The notes below the pieces were generated by a model. The model was given only the letters and a program-made list of their open reading frames with translations. It was not told where the DNA came from and did not search any database. A program made the translations under genes and the position numbers. Shown here piece by piece: positions 8,243 to 15,855 of a DNA stretch of 44,322 bases. The DNA comes from Nitrosotalea sp. (GTDB taxonomy: Archaea; Thermoproteota; Nitrososphaeria; Nitrososphaerales; Nitrosopumilaceae), in the NCBI GenBank assembly GCA_028580875.1, contig JAJSDS010000004.1, positions 1 through 44,322 of the forward strand, given 5' to 3'. How positions within the stretch are numbered: the stretch's first letter is position 1; each line of letters opens with the position of its first letter.

Positions 8243-10243
8243 ATGTTCAGCAAGAAAACCTCATTTTTTGTCCTAACTGTGCTTGTTTCTGTACTGTGCT
8301 GGTCACTTGGCTCATCACATGATGTGTATGGCCTGTCAAAAACCGGGTTGATTGTTCCACTTTACAGCTATCCTGGAAGTTATTGGGATGCCCTTGTAAA
8401 AGAAAAAACAAGTCATCCATCGGTTCCAATTGTTGCAATCATAAACCCTGATAGCGGCCCCGGGACAAAGGATACAAACTATCTATACGGCGTGCAAAAA
8501 CTCCAGTCTTCTGGAATCAAGGTGATTGGATATATCTATACTGCAAATATTGGATATGGTGCCATTACAAGCTATATTGATGATTACAAAAATTGGTACC
8601 ATGTAGACGGTATATTTTTTGATCAAATGTCAAACGTAAAGGGAAACGAGACGTTTTACGCAAGTCTGACAAACTATTCCAAGTCTGTTGGACTAAACTA
8701 TACTGTTGGAAATCCTGGAGTGGATACCTTACCTTCATACATTGGAACTGTAAATAATTTGGTACTCTATGACAATCCGTCACTTCCACCCGTGTCATCG
8801 TTTGAAGGCTGGCACAAAAACTTTACCAAGTCAAATTTTTCCTTTATTGCATATGGTGTAAATGCCACTGATGCAACCTATATCAAAAACATGACAAATC
8901 TTGTGCAATACATGTACATCTCAAACTCTACACTTCCTAATCCGTTCAACTCTCTTCCAGGACACATTGATTCTGTGATGCAAATACTTGATGAGCAAAA
9001 AATCAACACTTCCTTTGTAACTGTGAATGCAACAACTGTTACAGGTAAACCACTAGTTGGACTTTGGACTGTGGTTACATTTGGAAAAAATACTAGTTCT
9101 GGATTCACACCATTTACGTTTGATGCTATTCCTGGAAATAATTATACTGTAACCGTGTCAAACTTTCAGAATTATACCCTAGATCACTGGGATGATGGAA
9201 CAAAAAGTAATACAAGAACAATTGTTCCCACTGGGAATCTTACTCTTACTGCATACTATGGAACAAATCAAACAATATCTGTGAACAAAACTTTGACTGG
9301 AGCACAAAAACCTGTATCGCAGAACTATACCTATCCTGCATCAAAACCAAATGTGCTGTCTAACACTGGTTCTGTCTCTGCCACTGTCTCTTATGCTACT
9401 GGGGATAGGGCATACACCTATGGTGTGTCCCTGAAGATTTACCAAGATGCAAACCAGCTAGTTTACAGAAATATAGATTCCATATCTGACAATCCATTTG
9501 ATATTGATTCTCTACCTCTTGGACACACATACAAAATCGAAGTCTATGCAAATGGTATGTGTGCTGATATTGAATATGTAAGACTTGATCAGACTGGACA
9601 AAATCCGGTTCACAAGAATTTGATTCTTCATCTGTCTCCTCCTGGAGGCATGCGTCCTAACGTGTTTTACAATGATGGTGTAACTCCTATTGACAATTCC
9701 ATTGTATACATAAAAGATCAGAATAACAAGACCTGGGGCATGGACTTTACTGACATTCATGGGCAAACATTGCGTTTCTGGCTAGAGCCTACTATCATGA
9801 ATAATGACCATTATACCGTAGATGTAAAAATTGGTCAACACATGTCATATTCTTACTGGCCAGTATTTCTGTATCCTGGCGTTGGAAGGGAAATAAAGAT
9901 AATCACACCATGGCCGCCAATGGTGGACAGCCTCGTTACGGTAAAAGCATACGATGAGAAATCAAAGCTCTTGTCTGCAAGAAATAGTAGCTTTGCAGTA
10001 GATCTTTTGGATAATAATAACAACCTGATATCTGAATCAAAAATTGATTATCATGGAGAGGCAAATTTCTCAAACCTCAAGGTGGGTGATTATGTACTCC
10101 GGCTAGTGGATCCTGATACTGGACAAAAATGGGGTGAGTCAAAAGTTACAATTGATGGAACAAAGACAAGTTTCTCAATATCTAAAAGTCACACACCTCT
10201 TGGAGTCTCTGCAGGTCCAACTTCTGGAACTAGTACAAGCTAG
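8243..10243 (+). CDS. Large secreted spherulin-4 (GH135-like) protein
   Basis: The ATG at 8243 is preferred to the track start at 8180 because the signal peptide (MFSKKTSFFVLTVLVSVL) begins there. Mature residues ~35-260 form a spherulin-4 domain: LIVPLYSYPGSYW, VAIINPDSGPG, VDGIFFDQ, TVGNPGVDTLPSYIG, FEGWH. Next is one InlB/Flg_new-type repeat (GLWTVVTF...FQNYTLDHWDDG). The C-terminal ~300 residues are beta-rich with carboxypeptidase-regulatory-like segments. Fungal Sph3 (GH135) cleaves GalNAc-containing galactosaminogalactan. In this copy the acidic residue after the fifth strand is Asp (LYDNP) where the copy at 25593 has Glu (IYEDA), so activity may be altered. There are no FN3 domains, unlike 25593. 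The protein is extracellular. Confidence 0.82.
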   Translation: MFSKKTSFFVLTVLVSVLCWSLGSSHDVYGLSKTGLIVPLYSYPGSYWDALVKEKTSHPSVPIVAIINPDSGPGTKDTNYLYGVQKLQSSGIKVIGYIYTANIGYGAITSYIDDYKNWYHVDGIFFDQMSNVKGNETFYASLTNYSKSVGLNYTVGNPGVDTLPSYIGTVNNLVLYDNPSLPPVSSFEGWHKNFTKSNFSFIAYGVNATDATYIKNMTNLVQYMYISNSTLPNPFNSLPGHIDSVMQILDEQKINTSFVTVNATTVTGKPLVGLWTVVTFGKNTSSGFTPFTFDAIPGNNYTVTVSNFQNYTLDHWDDGTKSNTRTIVPTGNLTLTAYYGTNQTISVNKTLTGAQKPVSQNYTYPASKPNVLSNTGSVSATVSYATGDRAYTYGVSLKIYQDANQLVYRNIDSISDNPFDIDSLPLGHTYKIEVYANGMCADIEYVRLDQTGQNPVHKNLILHLSPPGGMRPNVFYNDGVTPIDNSIVYIKDQNNKTWGMDFTDIHGQTLRFWLEPTIMNNDHYTVDVKIGQHMSYSYWPVFLYPGVGREIKIITPWPPMVDSLVTVKAYDEKSKLLSARNSSFAVDLLDNNNNLISESKIDYHGEANFSNLKVGDYVLRLVDPDTGQKWGESKVTIDGTKTSFSISKSHTPLGVSAGPTSGTSTS

Positions 10244-10316
10244 GCAAATGTTTTCAAACGTAATATGTACAGAATTTTAATTTCTGGTGATGTACATGAT
10301 TTACTTAGTTGGGAAA

Positions 10317-11408
10317 CTATTTTTTTATTGGCAGGCTGAATGAAAAAATGGCACCAGTTCCATCTGGACTGTTTTCAGCACCAATCTCTCCATCATGAGA
10401 TTCTATGATGTTTTTGCAAATGTATAGCCCCAATCCTGTTCCTCTGTCAGACTTTGTGACAAATTTTGTAAATAGCAACGGCATTATCTGATGATCTATG
10501 CCTGGACCATTGTCTTTTATATCTATTATGACATTTGTGCCCTTGACTCGTGATGACACTTCTATTGTGCCGGCTTTTGTAAACTTGATTGCATTGTGCA
10601 CTAAATTGGATACCACTTGGGCAATTCTGTCGCGATCTGCTTCTACCTCGATTGGCTGACTGTTTTTTTTGATGCTGATGTTTACACCTTTGTTTTCTAT
10701 GTGCGCTTCCTCATCTTTTACAACATTTTCGATGAGTGAATTGATGTCAAACACTTCTTTTTTTAGGGTAAGTGACTTGCTTTCTATTCTTGTCACACTT
10801 AGAATGTTGTCAGTGAGGCGGTGCAGTCTTTTTGCGTTTCGTACAATTATTTTGATTTCATCATTGTCACTACCAAGTTTCTCTGTGAGTAGTTCGACAT
10901 TTACCAATATTGGCATGATTGGTGTACGAAGCTCATGTGCTGCAATGTTGATAAACTCTGTTTGCATAACTAGCTGTTTTTGAACTGATTTGAAAAACTC
11001 TGAAGTAATGATCTTTCTTGCCTCTGACTTGGCAGTACTTGATATTATAGGATCGCGAATTGCTTTTTTGAGCATCTCATCTTCCATTTCAGTGTCACGA
11101 AGAATCTGGATGAATTTTTCCAGCGCTTCAAGCCCCCTATTTACACGGATGTTTGCTTCCCTGAATACTGCCTCTTGATTTAGCCTGTCTTTTATCAACT
11201 CGTGCTTTTTGACTATGGACAATGTTGTATCGTTTAGCTTTTGTCTTACCTGCTCTATTTTTTCGGCTCTCTTTTGTATGAGTTCTTCACGCGCAGTAAA
11301 TGCATCCATCTTTACCTTTTCTACTTGTTCTTTTATGTGACTCTGGATTTTTTTTACCTGAAGTGCATGCATTATAGCTCTGTCGTTTTCATCATAAGGA
11401 CTGCTCAT
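10317..11408 (-). CDS. Histidine kinase at the end of the gas-vesicle operon
   Basis: A 363-residue cytoplasmic kinase with no membrane segment. Residues ~15-80 form a long charged coiled coil. A linker of about 65 residues follows, then the dimerisation helix with phosphoacceptor H158 (FINIAAHELRTPI), N-box LVHNAIKF around 269-276, DNGPGI at 299-304 and GTGLGL at 323-328. All catalytic motifs are intact. Its ATG overlaps the gvpG stop by four bases, so it is translationally coupled to gas-vesicle genes. A histidine kinase is not a known Gvp component. It could sense vesicle assembly or couple vesicle synthesis to a signal through the N-terminal coiled coil. The orphan-like response regulator at 14592 is a candidate partner. 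Confidence 0.88.
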   Translation of the reverse strand: MSSPYDENDRAIMHALQVKKIQSHIKEQVEKVKMDAFTAREELIQKRAEKIEQVRQKLNDTTLSIVKKHELIKDRLNQEAVFREANIRVNRGLEALEKFIQILRDTEMEDEMLKKAIRDPIISSTAKSEARKIITSEFFKSVQKQLVMQTEFINIAAHELRTPIMPILVNVELLTEKLGSDNDEIKIIVRNAKRLHRLTDNILSVTRIESKSLTLKKEVFDINSLIENVVKDEEAHIENKGVNISIKKNSQPIEVEADRDRIAQVVSNLVHNAIKFTKAGTIEVSSRVKGTNVIIDIKDNGPGIDHQIMPLLFTKFVTKSDRGTGLGLYICKNIIESHDGEIGAENSPDGTGAIFSFSLPIKK

Positions 11409-11629
11409 GTCTTGTTAGCTCCATTGCGCAAATCTTTTAGAATTTCTTCCTCGCCTGCCGCATATGCCTTCTCGTCGATGATCCCTTTTTCATAATCAGT
11501 TCGCAGCCTTATCAATCTCGTCTTTATCCATCTTGAGCGCTCTGCCTTGTCTGCTTCTAATGCCATGCGGTTACATTCGTTCAAAATTGCACCAAACGTC
11601 AATTTCATTATCAAAAACGTTATCAACAT
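11405..11629 (-). CDS. gvpG: Gas vesicle protein GvpG-like
   Basis: A 74-residue helical protein. After a hydrophobic start (KLTFGAIL) comes a charged helix ending in the GvpG pattern LRTDYEKGIIDEKAYAAGEEEILKDL, with a short turn G-I-I-D-E-x-x-Y typical of the family (L..G.ISEEEF...E..IL). The ATG at 11629 has a GAGG sequence at suitable distance overlapping the gvpF/L stop. GvpG is a small accessory protein for vesicle assembly. Its length agrees with known GvpG (about 75-90 residues). Confidence 0.72.
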   Translation of the reverse strand: MLITFLIMKLTFGAILNECNRMALEADKAERSRWIKTRLIRLRTDYEKGIIDEKAYAAGEEEILKDLRNGANKT

Positions 11630-11639
11630 GCCATATGCC

Positions 11640-12380
11640 TCAACAAAATGAGTATGGTGCCCATGGTCCGCTCTGGTGAATTACTAGTCCGTGTTTTTTG
11701 TATCGGGTCTTGATTTTTTCTATGCTTTGATTGAATTTTGTTATGTTGTTTTTATCTACAAGGTATGCTGTATTGAGGACAATCTCCTGCAGGTCTGATT
11801 TTAGAATTGCACTCTCATGAACAATATCTGCAATCTCGCTGTGAATCTGACTTGTTATTTCATTTATTTTCTGAAGTGTTTCATTTTTAATTGACTCATC
11901 CATTCTCATTTTTATAAAATATGACTCACCCTTGCCAGACTTGGAAATTTCTTTTTTCATTTTCTTGACATCCTTTGAATTCTCAATTATTGTACTCTTG
12001 ATCTTCTCCATGCCTTCTTTTTCTATAATTACCTTGATTCCAAACTCTTCTTTTCCATGCAACTTGTTCATCTTTGATCTAAAATCATTATACGATTTGA
12101 CTAGGAGCTGCTTTACACCCTCATCTGTCTTGAACATTATGCCAAATCTTACTGGGAGTGTAGTACCAATGCTTCTAGAATTTTCTACAACCTTTTGGTG
12201 TGTTATAATGCTGTCAACGTCTGGCTGCATTTCCTTGAATGTAATCTTGCTTACAACTGCGCTAATATCTCTATGGAATATGGTGTACACTTCGTTGTTC
12301 TCAAGGCCAATTTTTCCAAAATTCTGACTTTTTCCGCCTCCGTCCATTATGCAATAAACATACTTGCCTACAGTCTTCAT
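11640..12380 (-). CDS. gvpF: Gas vesicle protein GvpF/GvpL
   Basis: A 246-residue protein of the GvpL/GvpF family. The N-terminus KYVYCIMDG, the HRDISAVVSKI segment, THQKVVEN, TLPVRFGIMF and the diagnostic C-terminus GLVIHQSGPWAPYSFC match the two-domain GvpF fold. GvpF binds GvpA monomers and is needed for gas-vesicle assembly. Only one F/L paralog is in this operon, whereas haloarchaea have separate F and L. Its ATG overlaps the stop of the gvpK fusion (ATGA), indicating coupled translation. The ORF lies between gvpK and gvpG, a classical order. Confidence 0.93.
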   Translation of the reverse strand: MKTVGKYVYCIMDGGGKSQNFGKIGLENNEVYTIFHRDISAVVSKITFKEMQPDVDSIITHQKVVENSRSIGTTLPVRFGIMFKTDEGVKQLLVKSYNDFRSKMNKLHGKEEFGIKVIIEKEGMEKIKSTIIENSKDVKKMKKEISKSGKGESYFIKMRMDESIKNETLQKINEITSQIHSEIADIVHESAILKSDLQEIVLNTAYLVDKNNITKFNQSIEKIKTRYKKHGLVIHQSGPWAPYSFC

Positions 12381-12859
12381 TTTGAAATGTTTCTCCTCTT
12401 GGTTGCCTTGACGCCATGTACTGCAGACAAGACTCCAAGAAGGTCAAGTATGACCAAGTCAATGTCTGCAACAGAAATTTTTACCTGGCCTCCAAGCAAA
12501 ACTCCTTTGTTTAACAGGTGGTCAACTACATCTACAAGTGTTGCACTTGATGATGTTCCTGTTAACTTGTTATGTGTCTGGTTTAGTCTAATGTCAAACT
12601 CTTGGGGTGCGAATCCAAACTGCTCTGATATGTCAGTTATTGTCTGCTTTATCTGCATGAAAGCAAGTCCAAGTCTTTCTACCTCTTCTCTGGTAAGTGT
12701 ACCTGATGAGATTCTTCTCTGTGCTTGTCTTTCTAAAACTTGCCTGAGCAATTCAATTACAACTAGTACAAGCTTTGCAAGTCCCTTCTGCAGGTTCTTG
12801 CCGTCTAGATTTATCTGCTGAACAGTTACCTTTTTTGATCTGCTGATCTTTTGTTTCAT
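12377..12859 (-). CDS. gvpK: GvpK fused to a GvpA/J/S-like domain
   Basis: The ATG at 12859 is chosen over the track start at 12940: it follows the upstream stop closely and has GAGGT about 10 nt before it. The 160-residue product has two parts. Residues ~15-92 are GvpK (LQKGLAKLVLVVIELLRQVLERQAQRRI, EEVERLGLAFMQI). Residues ~107-150 are a GvpA-fold segment (LVDVVDHLLNKGVLLGGQVKISVADIDLVILDLL), close to GvpJ/GvpS types. In other organisms GvpK and the GvpA-like minor proteins (GvpS, GvpJ, GvpM) are usually separate genes, so this is a fusion. It would deliver both in a 1:1 ratio during nucleation of the vesicle. Confidence 0.85.
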   Translation of the reverse strand: MKQKISRSKKVTVQQINLDGKNLQKGLAKLVLVVIELLRQVLERQAQRRISSGTLTREEVERLGLAFMQIKQTITDISEQFGFAPQEFDIRLNQTHNKLTGTSSSATLVDVVDHLLNKGVLLGGQVKISVADIDLVILDLLGVLSAVHGVKATKRRNISK

Positions 12860-12867
12860 TATAATGC

Positions 12868-13134
12868 CTACCTCTTGACGCTTTTTTGCGGCGTAATCTT
12901 TTGAGGTATGCGTTTTTGTTCTTTCTCCCATTTCTCCCATGGCAGCTTTATGCCGTATCGTTTTGCTGTCTCAAGGGATGCTATTACTAGATTTATCTTC
13001 AAGGAAAGCAAATCTACACCGACAATTGAAATTGTAATGTCACCTGTGATTACTACACCTTTGTCCAAAATTCTGTCTACCAGGTCTACTATGGTAAGCT
13101 GTCCTGGTGTGAACTGGCGCTGACTAAGCGACAT
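12868..13134 (-). CDS. gvpJ: GvpA-related minor gas vesicle protein (GvpJ/GvpM-like)
   Basis: The track start (13215) lies well inside the upstream gene. The ATG at 13134 places TIVDLVDRILDKGVVI close to the N-terminus as in all GvpA-fold proteins, giving 88 residues. The core ITISIVGVDLLSLKINLVIASLETAKRYG is the amphipathic beta-beta-helix pattern of the vesicle wall family. The charged C-terminal tail (WEKWEKEQKRIPQK) is longer than in GvpA and suits a minor cap or nucleating protein. The gene overlaps the zinc-ribbon gene by 11 bases and is followed eight bases later by the gvpK fusion. Confidence 0.85.
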   Translation of the reverse strand: MSLSQRQFTPGQLTIVDLVDRILDKGVVITGDITISIVGVDLLSLKINLVIASLETAKRYGIKLPWEKWEKEQKRIPQKITPQKSVKR

Positions 13135-13375
13135 CCTCGTGTACGCCTTCTCTTCTAATCTTGCAATAACCGCATATTCCACTATCTTTGAACCAGTGAC
13201 GCGGACAGAATCCATCGATGTATTGCTCTGTGATGGTTTTTGCCAGGTGTGCCATGATTATGTCCAACGGTGTGCCCCTGTGACACTCTGGACATCTCAT
13301 AAAGACCCAGCCTCCGCTCATTGCTTTCTTAAGATCTACATCATCAAATTTACCGCATACTAGACATACTGCCAA
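13124..13375 (-). CDS. Zinc-ribbon protein inside the gas-vesicle operon
   Basis: An 83-residue protein between gvpA and the gvpJ-like gene. It has Cys pairs at 4/7 (CLVC), 28/31 (CPEC) and 68/71 (CGYC), plus C57/H59, enough for two zinc sites. The middle is a short helix. It starts 15 nt after gvpA and overlaps gvpJ, so it is co-transcribed and translated with the vesicle genes. It is not one of the Gvp proteins I know (A, C-O, and so on). It could be a lineage-specific assembly factor, adaptor or regulator. Confidence 0.8.
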   Translation of the reverse strand: MAVCLVCGKFDDVDLKKAMSGGWVFMRCPECHRGTPLDIIMAHLAKTITEQYIDGFCPRHWFKDSGICGYCKIRREGVHEDVA

Positions 13376-13390
13376 TTTAGATCAGTTCTC

Positions 13391-13612
13391 TTATTTTTGA
13401 GGCAATCCAGGTGGTGCAGCAAGTCCCAGTGCAGATGCATATCTTAGGAATGTATCAATACCTGATACTACTATTCTTGCCCTTATAACCAGAATCTCTA
13501 TGCCTACTAGTGAAACTGAAAGGTTTGCATCAATAACCAGGCCTTTGTCTAAGACACGATCAACTAGATCATAGATGTTTAGCATTGGTCTGTACATTTG
13601 TTGTTGTGACAT
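13391..13612 (-). CDS. gvpA: Gas vesicle structural protein GvpA
   Basis: A 73-residue protein with the full GvpA core: NIYDLVDRVLDKGLVIDANLSVSLVGIEILVIRARIVVSGIDTFLRYA. The length is that of classical GvpA (about 70-75). GvpA forms the rigid wall of the hollow, gas-filled vesicle by stacking ribs. It is the first gene of the operon, as expected for the most abundant product. A strong TATA box lies ~33 nt before its ATG. This gene identifies the operon with near certainty. Confidence 0.95.
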   Translation of the reverse strand: MSQQQMYRPMLNIYDLVDRVLDKGLVIDANLSVSLVGIEILVIRARIVVSGIDTFLRYASALGLAAPPGLPQK

Positions 13613-13640
13613 ACTCTAGACTACTGTACTGTTGAATTCT

Positions 13641-13650
13641 TATATATAAA
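13641..13650 (-). promoter_or_regulatory. TATA box of the gvp operon
   Basis: TTTATATATA on the minus strand, centred ~33 nt upstream of the gvpA ATG. Allowing ~26 nt to the start of transcription, the leader would be only a few bases. It is one of the best TATA boxes in the window, consistent with high gvpA expression. Confidence 0.65.
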
Positions 13651-13781
13651 ATAGTATGATACATTGTTCTATTTTACAAACGTATTTTCCTAAATGATGA
13701 TTTTTACAAGAAAACAAATCTTGTTTTATGGCAAAATGTTAGTTATCGTTATTTAAAATACCAAAATAACTATTCATGTGA

Positions 13782-14576
13782 TTGAAAAAAGTTTTTGCTG
13801 CAGTATTTATTGTATCTATCTTGTCCCTTGTCTTGCTTTTTTCTATATTGGCTCAGGGAAATAATATGCATGAAAATGCCATGGCAAACATGACAGAAAA
13901 CCAGACTGTAAAGATGATTGTTGTTCCATATTTTGATCCTTATGATTCTCAATGGAACAAGATCTATGAAGCAGCTGATAAGTATCCTGATACAATAAAG
14001 TATGTGATAATCAATCCGTGTAGTGGTCCGTGTGGTGACTCGTTATCAGAAGACTGGCAGAGAATAATTTCAAATCTAAAACACCGGGGAATCAAGACAC
14101 TAGGGTATGTCTTCAATACTTCAGAGAGTATTGCAAACATTGACTATTACATGAAGTCTCCAGTGCCTACTGATGGAATATTTTTTGATAATGAAAGCAG
14201 TACTGACAACCTGAAGAACTTTAAGCAATTCTCAGATCATGTGCACAGTATGGGCGGTATTGTCTACATAAATCCTGGATACAACTTTCCACAAGTTGAT
14301 AGATACATAACAAGCGGCAGTACTGATATTGCAAATATCCATGAAATCGAATCTGACAAGTCACCACATATTTTAATAAACGAAGAACTTCCTCCTGCAA
14401 AATTAAGTGTCATACTTGGAAATGTCACATCACATGATGAGATGGTGTCAAAATTAACAGAGGTGGCGTCAAAAGGAATCGGGACTGTATATGTTTATGG
14501 TGATTCCTACAGCACTTTACCGCCATTTTTTGCAGACGAAGTAAAACAGGCCTCCATTACTCCAATAAAACAATGA
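13782..14576 (+). CDS. Short secreted spherulin-4 (GH135-like) protein
   Basis: A 264-residue protein from a TTG start. The signal peptide is KKVFAAVFIVSILSLVLLFSILAQG. The rest is one spherulin-4 domain of ~215 residues with VVPYFDPYDSQW, YVIINPCSGPCGD, TDGIFFDNES, VYINPGYN and IHEIES, ending near the C-terminus without FN3 or other modules. The Asp, Asn and Glu positions that I associate with the GH135 active site are all present. It is a stand-alone secreted enzyme candidate. It sits between the gvp operon (divergent) and the two-component genes (convergent). Confidence 0.8.
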   Translation: MKKVFAAVFIVSILSLVLLFSILAQGNNMHENAMANMTENQTVKMIVVPYFDPYDSQWNKIYEAADKYPDTIKYVIINPCSGPCGDSLSEDWQRIISNLKHRGIKTLGYVFNTSESIANIDYYMKSPVPTDGIFFDNESSTDNLKNFKQFSDHVHSMGGIVYINPGYNFPQVDRYITSGSTDIANIHEIESDKSPHILINEELPPAKLSVILGNVTSHDEMVSKLTEVASKGIGTVYVYGDSYSTLPPFFADEVKQASITPIKQ

Positions 14577-14591
14577 TTCGTATGCCCTGAA

Positions 14592-14957
14592 TTATTTTTC
14601 CAGTTCAGAATTTATGTGAGTCACTAGATCATTGATAGTAATTGGTTTTCTGATGAAGCATTTGACTTCAAGATTTGGAAACATCTTTCTGAATTCATCA
14701 TAATAAACTTCAAAGGCTGTGAAAAAACAGATTCTGACGTCATTGCTCTTCTTTTTTACTTCGCGATACAGCTCAAAGCCGTTCATCTTTGGCATCCTGA
14801 TGTCAATCAGGAGTAAATCGTAGGTGTTTGGTTTGAAGTTTGACAATGCATCTGTTGGGTCATTGTATACGTCGACATCAAACCCCTTTCTTTGCAATCC
14901 ATTTTTTATAGATGCTGTAATATCTGGTTCATCATCCACGACTAAAATTTTCTTCAT
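14592..14957 (-). CDS. Single-domain response regulator
   Basis: A 121-residue CheY-like receiver with no output domain. D8/D9 bind Mg2+, D52 (LLIDIRMP) is the phosphorylation site, T80 (FFTAF) and K104 (IRKPI) complete the switch. All key residues are present. It starts four bases after the stop of the histidine kinase at 14962, so the two form a pair. With no output domain it probably acts by binding another protein, possibly a regulator or another kinase. Confidence 0.92.
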   Translation of the reverse strand: MKKILVVDDEPDITASIKNGLQRKGFDVDVYNDPTDALSNFKPNTYDLLLIDIRMPKMNGFELYREVKKKSNDVRICFFTAFEVYYDEFRKMFPNLEVKCFIRKPITINDLVTHINSELEK

Positions 14958-14961
14958 TATC

Positions 14962-15762
14962 TTACACCTTTATTCTTGAATTTAAAAATTTAGTAGAATA
15001 TAGATTGTAATGCGTCTGGTGTGATGGAATGATAAAACTGAACGTTGCTCCATTTTTGCACTTGTTATTTTTTGCCCAGATCCTCCCACCATGAGCCTCT
15101 ATGATATTTTTGCAAATGTATAGCCCTAATCCTGTGCCACTGCACGATGATGTGGTAAATTTATTAAATAAATCCAGTTTTATTTTGTCGTCTATTCCGG
15201 ATCCTGTGTCAGTCATTGTTACCTGTACATAATTTTCATCTTGCTCTAATTTGATTGATATCTTACCGTGTGATGTACACTTGACTGCGTTATCTAATAG
15301 ATTCAAAATGATTTGAGTGATCTTTTGTGCGTCTGCATTGACAAAAACTTGCTTTAGCGGCTGGACTGTAATCTTGATCTTTGATTCATTGTATTTGTTC
15401 ATCCTCTCAAAGTCTTTGACCAAAGTTACAACTAGTGCAGCGATATCGAATTGTTCTTTTTTTAGTTTCATCATGTGTGAATCAATTTTGGCAAAATCTG
15501 TAAGGTTGTCTGAGAGCATCTTGAGTCGTTGTGCGTTTCTCAATATTGCCTTGATGTATTCTTCTCTTGATTTATCATGCTTGTTTTGCAAAAGCTCAGA
15601 GTATGTCAATATTGCTTGTATCGAAGTCTTCATTTCGTGGCCTGCCATGCTTGTAAACTCTGTTTGGGTCTGCACTGTGAAATATTTTTCAAGTTCTTCA
15701 CGTTGCATGTCTTGATTTTTTTGTCCAATGTTGTGATCTGTGTTATATTTTTCCACTTGCAA
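14962..15762 (-). CDS. Soluble histidine kinase paired with the response regulator
   Basis: A 266-residue kinase with no membrane segment or sensor domain. It has a short N-terminal helix, then the H-box FTSMAGHEMKTSI with H42, N-box ILNLLDNAVKCT, a DTGSGI G1 box and GTGLGLYICKNIIEAHGG. In the H-box the usual Pro after Thr is Ser, and Leu/Arg are replaced by Met/Lys (HEMKTSI rather than HELRTPI). Its closest relative in the window is the gas-vesicle-linked kinase (10317), which shares the GTGLGLYICKNIIE.H string. Its stimulus would have to be cytoplasmic. Confidence 0.88.
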   Translation of the reverse strand: MQVEKYNTDHNIGQKNQDMQREELEKYFTVQTQTEFTSMAGHEMKTSIQAILTYSELLQNKHDKSREEYIKAILRNAQRLKMLSDNLTDFAKIDSHMMKLKKEQFDIAALVVTLVKDFERMNKYNESKIKITVQPLKQVFVNADAQKITQIILNLLDNAVKCTSHGKISIKLEQDENYVQVTMTDTGSGIDDKIKLDLFNKFTTSSCSGTGLGLYICKNIIEAHGGRIWAKNNKCKNGATFSFIIPSHQTHYNLYSTKFLNSRIKV

Positions 15763-15855
15763 GTAAGGTTGATTCTTCTATAGTTGATTTAAGGAGTATG
15801 GAAGATTCTTCTATTTTTTCCAGTGTATAAAATCGGGCAAAATGTTCCGTATCTG

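Noticed and set aside
12195-12821. 208-aa plus-strand ORF across gvpF/gvpK
   Set aside because: Antisense shadow of two clear gas-vesicle genes.
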